Shown one piece after another: positions 35,037 through 43,799 of a stretch of 64,000 nucleotides of DNA. The notes beneath the pieces were generated by a model. That model had not been told where the DNA came from. It saw only the letters and a list, made by a program, of their open reading frames with translations, and searched no databases. Source of the stretch: Bacillus sp. ISL-51 (lineage in GTDB: Bacteria > Bacillota > Bacilli > Bacillales > Bacillaceae). A program made the translations under genes and the position numbers. Each line of letters starts with the position of its first letter. Position 1 is the first letter of the stretch. The DNA lies in contig NZ_JAGGQB010000012.1 in NCBI RefSeq assembly GCF_018613535.1, positions 124,001-188,000 of the forward strand, read 5' to 3'.

Positions 35037-36189
35037 TTTGTTCCTGCTTTTTCCGCTGCGGGCGCACTTTAGCCCAATACTGGTAATAATCCGCCTTAAT
35101 AAATCCGTTAAACAGCTTGCGTTTTTTTGTCGCTTTTCTTCCGTATGCTTCTTCAAATTGTTCATTTGAGGTTAAGATGTACACAGACCACGTATCAAGC
35201 GATTCTAACGCACGGCCCATTTCTTTATACATCCGCTCTACTTCACGTTTCTCACCAAGCCGTTCGCCATACGGCGGGTTTCCGACGATGACGCCAAAAT
35301 CAAGTTTGGTCGTGAAATCTTGCACTCGCATTTGTTTACATTCAATAAGATCACCGAGACCGGCTTCTTCTGCGTTTTCTTTCGCGATTTGCACCATCCT
35401 GTGATCAACGTCACTGGCGAAAATCTGAAGCGGCTGTTCATAATTCGCCTTTTCCTCCACTTCAAGACGCGCTTTGTCCCATAGTTCTTTCCCAATCCAT
35501 TCCCAGTCTTCCGAGACAAAATCACGGTTAAAACCAGGAGCAATGTTTTGCCCGATTAAAGCGGCTTCGATTGCAATGGTGCCGGAGCCGCAGAAAGGAT
35601 CGACAAACGGACGGTCAGGCGTCCAATTGGTTAAGAGAACAAGCGCCGCAGCCAGCGTTTCTTTAATCGGCGCGCCGCCCTGATCGACCCTGTATCCCCG
35701 TTTATGAAGGCCTGTCCCGGATGAATCCAATGTAATTACGGCTTTATCCTTTAAAAGAGAGATCTCGATCTTATATTCGGCGCCTGTTTCTTCAATCCAG
35801 TCATTTTGTTTGCCGGACTGGATTTTCAGCTTTTCGGCAATCGCCTTTTTCACGATCCGCTGACAGTCAGGAACGCTTGCGAGCACCGACTTAACAGATT
35901 TTCCTATAACAGGAAACTTTCCGTTTTCCGGAATATACGACCGCCAGTCAATGGCCTTCGTTTTTTCAAAGAGCTCATCGAACGTTTTTGCCTGAAACTC
36001 GGCGACCTGCACTTTTATGCGGTCAGCCGTTCTGAGCCATAGGTTAGCTCGGCATATCGCAAGCGCGTCGCCTTCAAAAATGACTTTTCCGTTATCTACT
36101 CTGCACTCGTACCCTAACTCACGGACTTCTTTGGCAACAATCGCTTCAATTCCCATCGGCGCCGTCGCTATTAGTGTATACTTCTTCAT
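35017..36189 (-). CDS. ypsC: YpsC, THUMP-domain rRNA guanine N2-methyltransferase (RlmL N-domain type)
   Basis: 390 residues from ATG 36189 (AGGGTGATACG upstream). The N-terminal ~150 residues hold a ferredoxin-like plus THUMP RNA-binding domain (KKYTLIATAPMGIEAIV, LKIQSGKQNDW). The methyltransferase has PFVDPFCGSGTIAIEAALI (motif I) and IVGNPPYGERLGEK (NPPY, N2-guanine type). It corresponds to the m2G2445-forming half of E. coli RlmL; the exact 23S target in Bacillus is inferred. The C-terminus is a Lys/Arg-rich tail. Confidence 0.9.
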   Translation of the reverse strand: MKKYTLIATAPMGIEAIVAKEVRELGYECRVDNGKVIFEGDALAICRANLWLRTADRIKVQVAEFQAKTFDELFEKTKAIDWRSYIPENGKFPVIGKSVKSVLASVPDCQRIVKKAIAEKLKIQSGKQNDWIEETGAEYKIEISLLKDKAVITLDSSGTGLHKRGYRVDQGGAPIKETLAAALVLLTNWTPDRPFVDPFCGSGTIAIEAALIGQNIAPGFNRDFVSEDWEWIGKELWDKARLEVEEKANYEQPLQIFASDVDHRMVQIAKENAEEAGLGDLIECKQMRVQDFTTKLDFGVIVGNPPYGERLGEKREVERMYKEMGRALESLDTWSVYILTSNEQFEEAYGRKATKKRKLFNGFIKADYYQYWAKVRPQRKKQEQTKREDA

Positions 36190-36228
36190 CGTATCACCCT
36201 GTCTTTTCAAACTTTCGTTTCATTCAAG

Positions 36229-36256
36229 ATAAAAGCTCCCCATGAAGGAGAGCTCT
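36229..36256 (-). terminator. Terminator of rnpB
   Basis: AGCTCCCC (36234-36241) pairs with GGAGAGCT (36247-36254) with one G-U in the RNA; on the minus strand TTTTATC follows. Confidence 0.8.
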
Positions 36257-36268
36257 GAGTTTGTCATT

Positions 36269-36671
36269 TAAATGTTTAACGTTCTGTAAGCCATGTTTTG
36301 TTCCGTCGTACTGCAATCGGCTCATCACCTCGTACTCAGGCGGCAATCATCTATCTACAGAAAGTATTCTGTCCTTCTATCTGTTCAATTCCTTCAAGAA
36401 GGTTCCCCTACCAAAATTTGGGTTTCTCGCTCGAGGGGTTTACCGCGTTCCACTCTCACCATTTCTGGTGAGACTTCGTCACTGTGGCACTTTCAAGGAT
36501 ACTCAGCCATATCCGAAGACGTAGGCTTTTTTCCTGCCGTCAGCCTATCAAGGCTGCCCTAGCTTATCGCTTCGCTAGGCACGAACACTACGGGCATCTC
36601 AGCACCGTGCGAGCATGGACTTTCCTCTACAGATTCGGAAAACCTGCAGCGATCACCCGAACGTTAAGAAC
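36269..36671 (-). ncRNA. rnpB: RNase P RNA, type B
   Basis: Catalytic RNA of RNase P, which trims the 5' leader of pre-tRNAs. About 403 nt on the minus strand from GTTCTTAACGTTCGGG (36671) to AACGTTAAACATTT, whose ends pair as helix P1. Recognisable conserved blocks: GAGGAAAGTCCATGCTCGC (CR-I), the middle GTGCCACAGTGACGAAGTC, and the 3' GCCGCCTGAGTACGAGG and ACAAAACATGGCTTACAG. The layout follows the Bacillus (type B) RNA, with changes from B. subtilis confined mostly to hairpin loops. Exact ends are set by similarity and could shift by a few bases. Confidence 0.96.
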
Positions 36672-36719
36672 ACTTGTTCATTATAAAGCAACTTGTCTCA
36701 TTTGACAAGTGCGTCTTTC

Positions 36720-37019
36720 TTATTCATCATACAGCTTGCTGCCGAATACATGTTTCTCAAGGTTAGACAGCCGTTTTAAAATATCAAAGTTCGTCGTATT
36801 GGACTGAACCGGCTGCTTTTTGCTTGCTTCTTCAAGCTGCTTTTTCAGCTGCAGATTTTCCTGCTGCAGTTCTTCTACTTCTTGATGAAAGGTTTCATAA
36901 TCCTTAATAATCATATCTAAAAATTTGTCAACGTCTTCTTGTCTGTACCCTCTAACGCCTGTTTTAAATTCTTTTTCCAAAATGTCTTTCGCAGAAAGCT
37001 TTACTTTATCAGCAAGCAT
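36720..37019 (-). CDS. gpsB: Cell-division protein GpsB
   Basis: 99-residue DivIVA-like protein. The N-terminal membrane-binding domain ([20 protein letters not shown]) is followed by a coiled coil ([20 protein letters not shown]), a linker and a short C-terminal trimerisation segment. GpsB shuttles the bifunctional penicillin-binding protein PonA (PBP1, also in this window) between division site and side wall. Start 37019 is used, since GAGGTGAAAAAG precedes it; a GTG three codons earlier is inside that site. Located between ypsA and rnpB. Confidence 0.96.
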   Translation of the reverse strand: MLADKVKLSAKDILEKEFKTGVRGYRQEDVDKFLDMIIKDYETFHQEVEELQQENLQLKKQLEEASKKQPVQSNTTNFDILKRLSNLEKHVFGSKLYDE

Positions 37020-37097
37020 CTTTTTCACCTCGTATCGTGAATCATATCTTATATTTTATTCAGAAACACGTGCCGTTGTCAAATGTTCTCTGGAATG

Positions 37098-37646
37098 TTA
37101 TGTAAAGAAGGCTTCTTCTTCAACTGCTGCCCGGAGATCATCCATCGTAATTGAATAGATCGGATATCCGTCTTTTTCACTCCGTTTCTCCGCTTCTTGC
37201 AGCATATATTTAGGCGAACCTTCCATTTCCGGATCATATAAAAGTAAAAGCGCGTCTGATTTTTCAATAAAAAACGCGTTTTTCTGCCGGAACTGCAGCG
37301 GACTCTCATAGGGCCTATGCGTGAGGCTCTCTTCATAATCTGCCTGTGCCAGCACGGCTTCATACATCTCTTTATTCGCTTCCTTCCACTTTTCTTCCTG
37401 GCCGTAAAAAGGCGTGATTACGGCCACCTTAAGCTCTGGATAGTCCTCTCTAAGATCGTACGCCGTTTCCGCCGCCCAAAGTTCGGTCCCCAGCTGGCCT
37501 GATATAAGCACCCACTCCAAGCCTTCGTCAAGAAAGCTCCTCATCCGGTTTTCCAGTGCTTTTTTAATATAAACCAGCGCGCGGTCATCCTGCTTAAAGA
37601 TGCCGAGTTCAAACGGCTTATACCCTGATACGGCTAATACTTTCAA
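37098..37646 (-). CDS. ypsA: YpsA, SLOG-superfamily protein (DUF1273)
   Basis: 182 residues from TTG 37646: AGGTG lies 8 nt before this TTG but directly abuts the ATG two codons earlier, and [17 protein letters not shown] matches the known start. The SLOG fold (Rossmann-like nucleotide or ligand binder) shows in [12 protein letters not shown] and [17 protein letters not shown]. subtilis YpsA affects cell division when overproduced, and its neighbour GpsB is a division protein. Ligand unknown. Confidence 0.9.
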   Translation of the reverse strand: MKVLAVSGYKPFELGIFKQDDRALVYIKKALENRMRSFLDEGLEWVLISGQLGTELWAAETAYDLREDYPELKVAVITPFYGQEEKWKEANKEMYEAVLAQADYEESLTHRPYESPLQFRQKNAFFIEKSDALLLLYDPEMEGSPKYMLQEAEKRSEKDGYPIYSITMDDLRAAVEEEAFFT

Positions 37647-37661
37647 TTCCATCACCTGCTT

Positions 37662-37694
37662 AAAAAATGGGGCTCCCATCGGGCCCCATTTTGA
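37662..37694 (-). terminator. Terminator after cotD
   Basis: AAATGGGGC (37664-37672) and GCCCCATTT (37683-37691), with a T6 run on the minus strand. It lies in front of ypsA, so ypsA is not read from the cotD promoter. Confidence 0.85.
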
Positions 37695-37734
37695 TTTGCT
37701 GATATCCTTACCGATCTTGCTTAAACGTTCAATA

Positions 37735-37965
37735 CTAGTAATCGCAGCAAGGGCTTCCGCACTGAATATGCTGATGTGTTGTCGGATCAACATTTGAGTA
37801 AGTGTGCGGGAAGTAATGAACGTGCTCAAAGTTGTGGTGATTTACGTTAGTTGTATGCTGCGGATGAATATGCGGCACAATCGTGTTGGAAAAATTATGG
37901 TGTTCACAGCAATGAGTCGGATGGACAATCGGCGGCATCACGTTTGGTCTGCAATGATGAAACAT
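37735..37965 (-). CDS. cotD: Spore coat protein CotD
   Basis: 76 residues, extremely rich in His (about a quarter of residues), Pro, Asn and Cys ([18 protein letters not shown], then repeated NVNHHNF-type stretches and CGSPCCDY at the end). This composition is typical of CotD, an inner-coat protein. GAGAGGGG precedes the ATG. A sigma-K-type promoter lies 38 nt upstream, fitting late mother-cell expression. Confidence 0.95.
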   Translation of the reverse strand: MFHHCRPNVMPPIVHPTHCCEHHNFSNTIVPHIHPQHTTNVNHHNFEHVHYFPHTYSNVDPTTHQHIQCGSPCCDY

Positions 37966-38002
37966 GCTAAAATCCCCTCTCCATAAACTTTTATTACACT
38001 GT

Positions 38003-38031
38003 TAAGTTATGAAAACAAGGGGATGCATGTT
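38003..38031 (-). promoter_or_regulatory. Sigma-K-type promoter of cotD
   Basis: The minus strand reads AACA (38031-38028), a 16-nt spacer and CATAACTTA (38011-38003), matching the sigma-K form AC-N16-CATAnnnTA. It is spaced correctly for cotD. Confidence 0.75.
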
Positions 38032-38049
38032 CTAATGCAATCACCCAAT

Positions 38050-38145
38050 TTAGAAATGCATGAGCAAGCTGTCTTTAAAATTCGAAAAAACAAACGCAAT
38101 TAAAAAAACCACGACAAAGAACAAGTAAAAAACACCTTTATACAT
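38050..38145 (-). CDS. 31-residue single-span membrane peptide
   Basis: Reads MYKGVFYLFFVVVFLIAF followed by VFSNFKDSLLMHF. GGGGAG lies 8 nt before the ATG, and a good sigma-A promoter lies 30 nt further upstream (38176-38204). One hydrophobic span with a short charged tail. No family recognised. Between mrfB and cotD; the remainder of the 313-nt gap holds only the promoters listed. Confidence 0.6.
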   Translation of the reverse strand: MYKGVFYLFFVVVFLIAFVFSNFKDSLLMHF

Positions 38146-38175
38146 ACTAACTCTCCCCTATAAATAACTAACGCT

Positions 38176-38204
38176 ATTTTACAGGATGCGTCATTATTCT
38201 ACAA
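38176..38204 (-). promoter_or_regulatory. Sigma-A-like promoter of the 31-residue membrane peptide gene
   Basis: On the minus strand TTGTAG (38204-38199) and TAAAAT (38181-38176) are 17 nt apart, directly upstream of the small gene at 38145. Confidence 0.55.
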
Positions 38205-38278
38205 CTAAATCGATGTGAAGTCAGAAAAAAATATTTTTGCCGAATCCGCTCGTCTTTTGCGCTTTCCCGGGCAATATT

Positions 38279-39517
38279 TCAAGAGGAATATTTCCTCTTC
38301 AGCCGGACAATCCGCACATGTAGCCTTTCAGCTTCTTTTTCCGATAATTCCTCATCTGCGGCCGCTTGTTTTGCGGCTTGTAATGCTTGCCTGAAGTCTT
38401 TTACATGATGCTCAAAATATTTCGCCAGCTCCACCGCTGATTGATATCTGCATATATGAAGATCAGAAGTCATAAGCTTTTTCCAAAGCTGAACGGCGTC
38501 TGCCTGACGGTTTTGTTTTTTATAAAGCATTGCTAAGTCAAAAAGGGCTTTGTCTGAATCCTCAAATGCTTCGCCTATAAGCGCTTCAAGCTGCAAAATG
38601 GCACGTCCTGTTTCCTTATGGGCGATAAACCACTTCGCCATCGCATATGCTTCCCGGTGTTCTGGCGTCTGATCAGAGGCCGCAAAAATTTTCTTAGACA
38701 TATGGACGTATAGAGTGATGAGAGAAAGCACATCCTGTTCATTATGTGACAGCACTCCTTGTAATAAGACGGGGTCTTCCGCTTTTAAAAATTGAAAATA
38801 CAGCATCGGCGCCAAATACCCCGGAGTGTCTTCGTCTCTTATTACGGAAAGCTCCTCTTTTTCTACCGTGCCGAGCGATACACGCTCCATTTTATGTTTC
38901 CAGAGACGTCTCGCTCCGTGTAAGAGGTCAAAATGACCGAACTCCGGCAGCTTCGGCAGCCTGTCCCGAAGCAGTGTATGCCTTGTTTTTACCTGCGGCC
39001 AGTCAAAGGCTTTGCCGTTATAGGTCACAAGAGACGTAATATCAACCTCGCTTAAAAAGCTTTGGTACAGCGCAGCCTCGTTTCCGGGCTTAGGTAGCAG
39101 ATGCTGTTTTACGACGACACGGTCATCATATACACGGGCATGCCCGAGCAAAAAGATCATATTTCCTGCTCCGCCTCCAAGACCCGTCGTTTCAGTATCA
39201 AAGAAAAACAGCTGGCTTTTTTCATATCCCTCGGCTGATAATGTATGTGTAAGCCCGCCTTCATTCCATAAAGCCATCACTTCATCCAGCTCAGAAAAGC
39301 TGTATCTGCCGTGGCGGTGCGTAAGCGGATAAACAACTTCACGGATGAGGCAGTATTCATCCTCAAAGAAAAAAGGCTTCACGCCGAATGACTCCCATTT
39401 TTCCGCAAACGGAATATCAGCGACTCGTTCTGAATGAGAAGCTGCTGCCGGCTTTTGTTCTGCTTCCTGTACATTGATGTGCTTTTTCATCCGCTGCAAT
39501 TTATTTTTTAAGGACAT
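38279..39517 (-). CDS. mrfB: MrfB (YprB), DEDD-type exonuclease of mitomycin repair
   Basis: 412 residues. The N-terminal half is an RNase H-fold 3'-5' exonuclease domain: FFDTETTGLGGGAGNMIFLL (first DxE), then VTYNGKAFDWPQVKTR (NGxxFD) and a late HNEQDVLSLITLY (Asp). The C-terminal ~120 residues look like helical repeats of TPR type (ALFDLAMLYKKQNRQADAVQ). In B. subtilis MrfA and MrfB together excise mitomycin C adducts by a UvrABC-independent route. It begins 19 nt after the mrfA stop, same operon. Confidence 0.92.
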   Translation of the reverse strand: MSLKNKLQRMKKHINVQEAEQKPAAASHSERVADIPFAEKWESFGVKPFFFEDEYCLIREVVYPLTHRHGRYSFSELDEVMALWNEGGLTHTLSAEGYEKSQLFFFDTETTGLGGGAGNMIFLLGHARVYDDRVVVKQHLLPKPGNEAALYQSFLSEVDITSLVTYNGKAFDWPQVKTRHTLLRDRLPKLPEFGHFDLLHGARRLWKHKMERVSLGTVEKEELSVIRDEDTPGYLAPMLYFQFLKAEDPVLLQGVLSHNEQDVLSLITLYVHMSKKIFAASDQTPEHREAYAMAKWFIAHKETGRAILQLEALIGEAFEDSDKALFDLAMLYKKQNRQADAVQLWKKLMTSDLHICRYQSAVELAKYFEHHVKDFRQALQAAKQAAADEELSEKEAERLHVRIVRLKRKYSS

Positions 39518-39536
39518 CTCTCATCCTCCTTTTCTG

Positions 39537-41783
39537 TTACACGTGATTCAAGAGCCGGAGAATTGTTTTTTTCGCATCTGTCCCCTCTATTTCGGTGCCG
39601 ATGCAGGAAGGGCAGCCGTCTTGACACGGGCATTGCCGAATCAGGCGCTTTGCCCCCTCATTAATTTCATCGAATCGTTTATATACTTCATCAGCCAGCC
39701 CGATGCCGCCGGGGTAATGATCGTATAAAAAGATCGTCGGCAGCCCTGTGTGAGCGGCTTTAATTTGCGACACGACATGCACGTCATTGCGGTCGCACAT
39801 TACATATACAGGCACGATATGCTGAAGTACATGGGCGATGCCTAAAAGCAGCTGCTCCAGCGTTTTTTCGCCGATCTCCGAATCCGTTTCTTTTATTTCA
39901 AGCCAGGCCGCACTTGTATGCAGTTCTTCTTCCGGAAGATGAATCGGACCCGAACCTATATTTTCAAATGTGGTCATTTTAATTTTTTTAAATATCGTCG
40001 GCAGGGCATTTACGGTCACATCTCCAAAGTGCAAAGCCGTTTTCCTTCTGCTGTCTGTCCTGTCAATTTCCAGTACTTTGAGCTGCACCGCTAAATTTGC
40101 ATCTGTATAATATTCGACATCTACTTTTCGGACGTATGCTTTTTTATGATCCCAATCAAGCTTTTCAACTTGATATTGCACTCCTTCATGCAAATAAATG
40201 GCTTCATCATGCAAAAGCGTCATCGCGCTGAATCGGTCCATTTCTCCGATGATTTTTACATATGCCGTATCAGACTGGTCGACGATGACGACGTTTTCCT
40301 GTGACGCCGAGCGAAGACTGATATTTGAGGCAGGAAATGATTCGCTCGCCCAATGATAACGCTCACGGTTTTGATGAAGCACCCCCTCTTCCTCCAAATA
40401 CTCGAGAATGTCCTGTGCATCATTTGTGCCGAATGTTTCATCCGCACGAAATGGCAGCTCGTAGGCAGCGCACTTTATATGGTCAACCAATATAATGAGA
40501 TTATCAGGATTTATTCGCGCAGATTCAGGTGACCGCTTAAAGAAATAATCAGGATGGCGCACGATATATTGATCAATCGGTGCGGAATTGGCCACCATGA
40601 CAATTAACGCTTCCCCGTGGCGGCGGCCCGCTCTGCCCGCCTGCTGCCATGCGCTTGCCACACTGCCCGGATAACCCGTCATAATGCAGACCTGCAGCTG
40701 GCCGATGTCTACGCCGAGTTCCAGCGCATTTGTGCTGACAACGCCGAGGATGCCGCCATCTCTTAAACCCCGTTCGATCTCCCTTCTTTCTTTCGGGAGA
40801 TAGCCGCCCCGATAGCCTCTGATAGACTTTGCGCCTATTTCTTTTTTAACGAGCTCTTGGATGTGGCTTAAAATAATTTCAACTCGGACCCGGCTCCTGG
40901 CAAAAACAATCGTCTGTATCTGATTTTCCAAAAATGTTTTTGCCAGCTCGTTTACTTCAACGGTGGCGCTTTTTCGGATATGCAGCGGCTTATTTACAAT
41001 GGGCGGATTGTAGAAAGCAAAGTGTTTTCTTCCGCTTGGTGCTCCATTATCATCAATCAGCGCAACAGGCTGTCCTGTCAGCTGCTGCGCCAATTCTTTC
41101 GGGTTGGCGATCGTGGCGGAAGTGCAAATAAATGACGGCGAGCTTCCGTAAAACGCGCAAATCCTCTTTAAACGGCGGATGACGTTAGCCACGTGGCTGC
41201 CGAACACGCCGCGGTACGTGTGCAATTCATCAATGACGATATATTTCAGATTTTCAAAAAGGCTCACCCATTTTGTATGATGGGGAAGAATGGCCGAATG
41301 GAGCATGTCGGGATTTGTAATGACAATGTGCCCGGCCTTTCTCACCTTTTGCCTGATAGCCGGAGAAGTATCCCCGTCATATGTAAAGCTTTTGATGTCC
41401 ATGCCCATTTCATCTATGATTTCATTCAGCTCGCTTTTTTGATCCTGGGCGAGCGCTTTTGTCGGAAATAAGTAAAGAGCCCGGCTTGTCGGATCTTCAG
41501 CAATGGACTGGAGAACCGGAAGATTGTAGCACAGCGTTTTGCCGGAGGCTGTGGGAGTGACTGTCACAATGCTTTCTCCGTTTTGAACGGTTTGAAAAGC
41601 AGAATACTGATGGGTAAACAGCCGGTCAATTCCCCTCTTTTTGAAAGCCGCTCGGATTCTCGGATCAATCCTGTCAGGCATCGGCATGGTTTTCGCCTCA
41701 CGGGGCTCCTCTTCATGCCAATGGACAATATTCTCATGTTCTTTTAATTCATGAATCAGTTCGGTCAGTGATTTTTTTTTCAT
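39537..41783 (-). CDS. mrfA: MrfA (YprA), DExH-box DNA helicase of mitomycin repair
   Basis: 748-residue SF2 helicase. Q-motif region DRLFTHQYSAFQTVQ, Walker A VTPTASGKTLCYNLPVL, DExH as VIDELHTYRG, SAT as CTSATIANP, motif VI QAGRAGRRHGEAL. The C-terminal MrfA zinc-binding (MZB) domain has four close cysteines in RQCPCQDGCPSCIGTE. Translocates 3'-5' on DNA and unwinds for MrfB (B. subtilis data). First gene of mrfA-mrfB. A LexA-box-like sequence lies 32 nt upstream. Confidence 0.94.
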   Translation of the reverse strand: MKKKSLTELIHELKEHENIVHWHEEEPREAKTMPMPDRIDPRIRAAFKKRGIDRLFTHQYSAFQTVQNGESIVTVTPTASGKTLCYNLPVLQSIAEDPTSRALYLFPTKALAQDQKSELNEIIDEMGMDIKSFTYDGDTSPAIRQKVRKAGHIVITNPDMLHSAILPHHTKWVSLFENLKYIVIDELHTYRGVFGSHVANVIRRLKRICAFYGSSPSFICTSATIANPKELAQQLTGQPVALIDDNGAPSGRKHFAFYNPPIVNKPLHIRKSATVEVNELAKTFLENQIQTIVFARSRVRVEIILSHIQELVKKEIGAKSIRGYRGGYLPKERREIERGLRDGGILGVVSTNALELGVDIGQLQVCIMTGYPGSVASAWQQAGRAGRRHGEALIVMVANSAPIDQYIVRHPDYFFKRSPESARINPDNLIILVDHIKCAAYELPFRADETFGTNDAQDILEYLEEEGVLHQNRERYHWASESFPASNISLRSASQENVVIVDQSDTAYVKIIGEMDRFSAMTLLHDEAIYLHEGVQYQVEKLDWDHKKAYVRKVDVEYYTDANLAVQLKVLEIDRTDSRRKTALHFGDVTVNALPTIFKKIKMTTFENIGSGPIHLPEEELHTSAAWLEIKETDSEIGEKTLEQLLLGIAHVLQHIVPVYVMCDRNDVHVVSQIKAAHTGLPTIFLYDHYPGGIGLADEVYKRFDEINEGAKRLIRQCPCQDGCPSCIGTEIEGTDAKKTILRLLNHV

Positions 41784-41814
41784 CGTTCACACCTCTTTAT
41801 GAGGTACAGTTTAC

Positions 41815-41828
41815 CGAATATTTGTTTG
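41815..41828. promoter_or_regulatory. LexA(DinR)-box-like sequence upstream of mrfA
   Basis: CGAATATTTGTTTG matches the Bacillus LexA box CGAACnnnnGTTCG at 8 of 10 fixed positions (12 of 14 against the degenerate form CGAACRNRYGTTYG). It lies 32-45 nt before the mrfA start, where an SOS operator would be expected. Confidence 0.4.
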
Positions 41829-41853
41829 CCTGGCTAGATGAAAATGCAGTAAA

Positions 41854-41880
41854 TAAAAAAAGCAGGGCATCAGCCCTGCT
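41854..41880 (-). terminator. Terminator of ypqE
   Basis: AGCAGGGC (41861-41868) and GCCCTGCT (41873-41880); on the minus strand T7 follows. The stem begins at the ypqE stop codon. Confidence 0.88.
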
Positions 41881-42386
41881 TACTTCATTTTTAGTGTAAA
41901 AACCTCTGTTTGTCCTTTTTTAGCTTCTTTTGCGCCTGCGGACTGTAAAGATTCTGCGGCATCACCGTTCATAATGACCATCGGGATTACCGTGCTGCTT
42001 GCTTTTTCTTTTATTAAGTCTAAATTGCACGTCAAAAGCGGGGCGCCGACTTTTACTTTGTCGCCTTCTTTCACATGGGCTTCAAAGCCTTCGCCGTTCA
42101 TATTGACTGTATCTAAACCGACATGTATCAAAATCTCCGCCCCGGACAAGGTGCGGATGCCGACAGCGTGTTTTGTATGAAAAAGCTGAATCACTTCCCC
42201 TTCAGCCGGCGAAACAATGTCACCGTTTGCCGGTTCTACTGCAATGCCGTCCCCCATCATTTTTTGTGAAAATACAGGATCCGGCACTGAGCCTAAATCC
42301 ATCACCGTTCCGTCAGCCGGTGAATAAATCGTTTCTTCGGCCGGCTTTTTCCGGCTGTCTCCCAATCCGAATAATTTTTTCAGCAA
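41880..42386 (-). CDS. ypqE: YpqE, PTS EIIA (glucose-type) protein
   Basis: 168 residues from TTG 42386, which has AAGGGAG 9 nt upstream; longer in-frame starts lack a site. A complete IIA-Glc domain: [40 protein letters not shown] (both active-site His, in HTKHAVGI and LIHVGLDTV) and the usual [17 protein letters not shown]. It can receive phosphate from HPr and pass it to an EIIB, but no EIIB or EIIC lies nearby, so the sugar is unknown. Confidence 0.9.
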   Translation of the reverse strand: MLKKLFGLGDSRKKPAEETIYSPADGTVMDLGSVPDPVFSQKMMGDGIAVEPANGDIVSPAEGEVIQLFHTKHAVGIRTLSGAEILIHVGLDTVNMNGEGFEAHVKEGDKVKVGAPLLTCNLDLIKEKASSTVIPMVIMNGDAAESLQSAGAKEAKKGQTEVFTLKMK

Positions 42387-42521
42387 TGTTTTGTGCTCCC
42401 TTCCTAAAAGTGAATCCGTTACCAGTTTATTCTCCACTATTTAACCACACTTTCTTTTTTCCTTCAATTCATAACCACATGGCACAAAAGCGCATAGTCT
42501 GTTATAAAAGGCGGTGGTTAT

Positions 42522-42941
42522 ATGGGAAATTCACATGATGATAAACATCATTTACAAAACAATGAGGATATCATAAGCCATGCGATGGACCATTTTTTTC
42601 ATTCCGGGCCATTCGGTGAGCTGATCCAAGGGTTTCAGCATCTAGTCAATTCAGCTTTTTCAGATGTTCAGGTCACAATTGACATCAGAGAAGAAGAGTC
42701 GGGTCTGGCGGTTGATATCAGTGTCCCGCCGACATTCCGCGACGGAGATATGCTGGTTGAAGTCAAGGGCCAGTATCTTCATGTCACTCTTTGGCAGCAG
42801 CAGCAGGCTCATTCATCCCATGTTTCTTCAAGCATGACGAGAACAGTCGTCCTCCCTTATGAAGTGCGCGAAGAGGATATGAACACTTCATGGAATGAAC
42901 AGACGCTGACCCTCTTTTTCCCCAAAAATAAGCATGAATGA
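42522..42941 (+). CDS. ypqA: YpqA, Hsp20/alpha-crystallin-like protein
   Basis: 139 residues. After a His/Asp-rich N-terminal arm (HDDKHHLQNNEDIISHAMDH) comes a beta-sandwich of small heat-shock type: VQVTIDIREEESGLAVDISV, a GDMLVEVKGQYLHVTLW strand pair and TRTVVLPYEVREEDM near the end. The C-terminal IxI motif that drives oligomer assembly is not evident, so it may be a degenerate sHSP relative. Matches ypqA of B. subtilis by position. Divergent from ypqE. Confidence 0.75.
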   Translation: MGNSHDDKHHLQNNEDIISHAMDHFFHSGPFGELIQGFQHLVNSAFSDVQVTIDIREEESGLAVDISVPPTFRDGDMLVEVKGQYLHVTLWQQQQAHSSHVSSSMTRTVVLPYEVREEDMNTSWNEQTLTLFFPKNKHE

Positions 42942-42962
42942 TTCGTGTCATTCATGCTTTCA
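42931..42962. terminator. Bidirectional terminator between ypqA and yppG
   Basis: AAGCATGAATGA (42931-42942) and TCATTCATGCTT (42949-42960), a perfect 12-bp stem that includes the ypqA stop codon. Confidence 0.8.
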
Positions 42963-43376
42963 TTATTTAAAGAAGCCGGTGAATCCTTTTATCAGAGATC
43001 CGAACTGGTTGACAGCGCTCATCATCTGCCCTGTCGTATCCATCATTTTATTAAAGTCGAACTGTCCGTTTGTTTTTTTAAATTGAGAGAGTATGCCTGA
43101 GAATTGAGAAGGCTGCTGCTGATTCGGTCTGGGAACGGGATACGGATTAAAAAATCCCGGCTGTCCGCCTGGCATGCCTGCCTGCGGAGGAGAATACGGC
43201 TGCATGTGCCCGTACTCCTGATTCGGATAAAATTGAGGCGGAAATTGCCCCTGCTGAATATACGGCGGGTGCTGATATTCCTGAGGCTGCTGATATTCCT
43301 GCATCTGCTGAGGATAGTAATATCCCAAGGGCTGCTGCTGATACATATTTTGATATTGCTGCGCTCTCCTTTTCAT
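42963..43376 (-). CDS. yppG: YppG, Gln/Pro/Tyr-rich spore coat protein
   Basis: 137 residues from ATG 43376 (GGGGGAG upstream). The first ~90 residues are low complexity, Gln, Pro and Tyr rich ([20 protein letters not shown]), with many Gly and Pro; the C-terminal ~45 are ordered ([32 protein letters not shown]). Composition and family (YppG-like) point to the spore coat. The frame extends upstream without a ribosome binding site. Confidence 0.85.
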   Translation of the reverse strand: MKRRAQQYQNMYQQQPLGYYYPQQMQEYQQPQEYQHPPYIQQGQFPPQFYPNQEYGHMQPYSPPQAGMPGGQPGFFNPYPVPRPNQQQPSQFSGILSQFKKTNGQFDFNKMMDTTGQMMSAVNQFGSLIKGFTGFFK

Positions 43377-43565
43377 ATGATGCTCCCCCCTAAATCTCTC
43401 ATCAAGTTTCTTCTTTATATGTATGAATTCTGCCTTGCTTATGTGTCTTTCTAGAGACGCCCGCTTTGTCAAATGTTGTCGAAAGTCTTAATTTTTTAAA
43501 AACAGAAAAAAGTCGAATCGCTATGTTACGATAACCTCAACATACATGAGAGGGGATGCACCATT

Positions 43566-43748
43566 ATGAACGTATCATACTTAAGAAAACGTTTTGCAGA
43601 AGCAAAAAAATATGAGACAGATTGTGTGAATAAATTGATGGACTTTGCAAAGTTCCTCTATATTCAAGGACACCTGACCGCAACGGAATTTCGAAACAGT
43701 ATGAAGGTTCTCGAAGCAAGTGGAGCAGAAAACCCGGCATATGAATGA
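43566..43748 (+). CDS. yppF: YppF, small conserved protein
   Basis: 60 residues beginning MNVSYLRKRFAEAKKYETD; a predicted two-helix basic protein (LMDFAKFLYIQGHLTATEFR). GAGAGGGG precedes the ATG. Function unknown. Convergent with yppE across a strong terminator. Confidence 0.85.
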   Translation: MNVSYLRKRFAEAKKYETDCVNKLMDFAKFLYIQGHLTATEFRNSMKVLEASGAENPAYE

Positions 43749-43763
43749 CATGCCGGACCCCTG

Positions 43764-43799
43764 AAAAAAGAAGGCAGCTGATCAGCTGCCTTCTTTTTC
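43764..43799. terminator. Bidirectional terminator between yppF and yppE
   Basis: AAAGAAGGCAGCTG (43767-43780) and CAGCTGCCTTCTTT (43784-43797), a perfect 14-bp stem, overlapping the yppE stop. Confidence 0.92.

Noticed and set aside
36261..36705. Three overlapping plus-strand open frames of 73-89 codons
   Set aside because: They lie on the strand opposite rnpB; the conserved RNase P RNA explains the sequence, and none has a ribosome binding site.
37653..37829. N-terminal extension of YpsA
   Set aside because: It would run through the cotD terminator and overlap cotD antisense; SD spacing supports the TTG at 37646.
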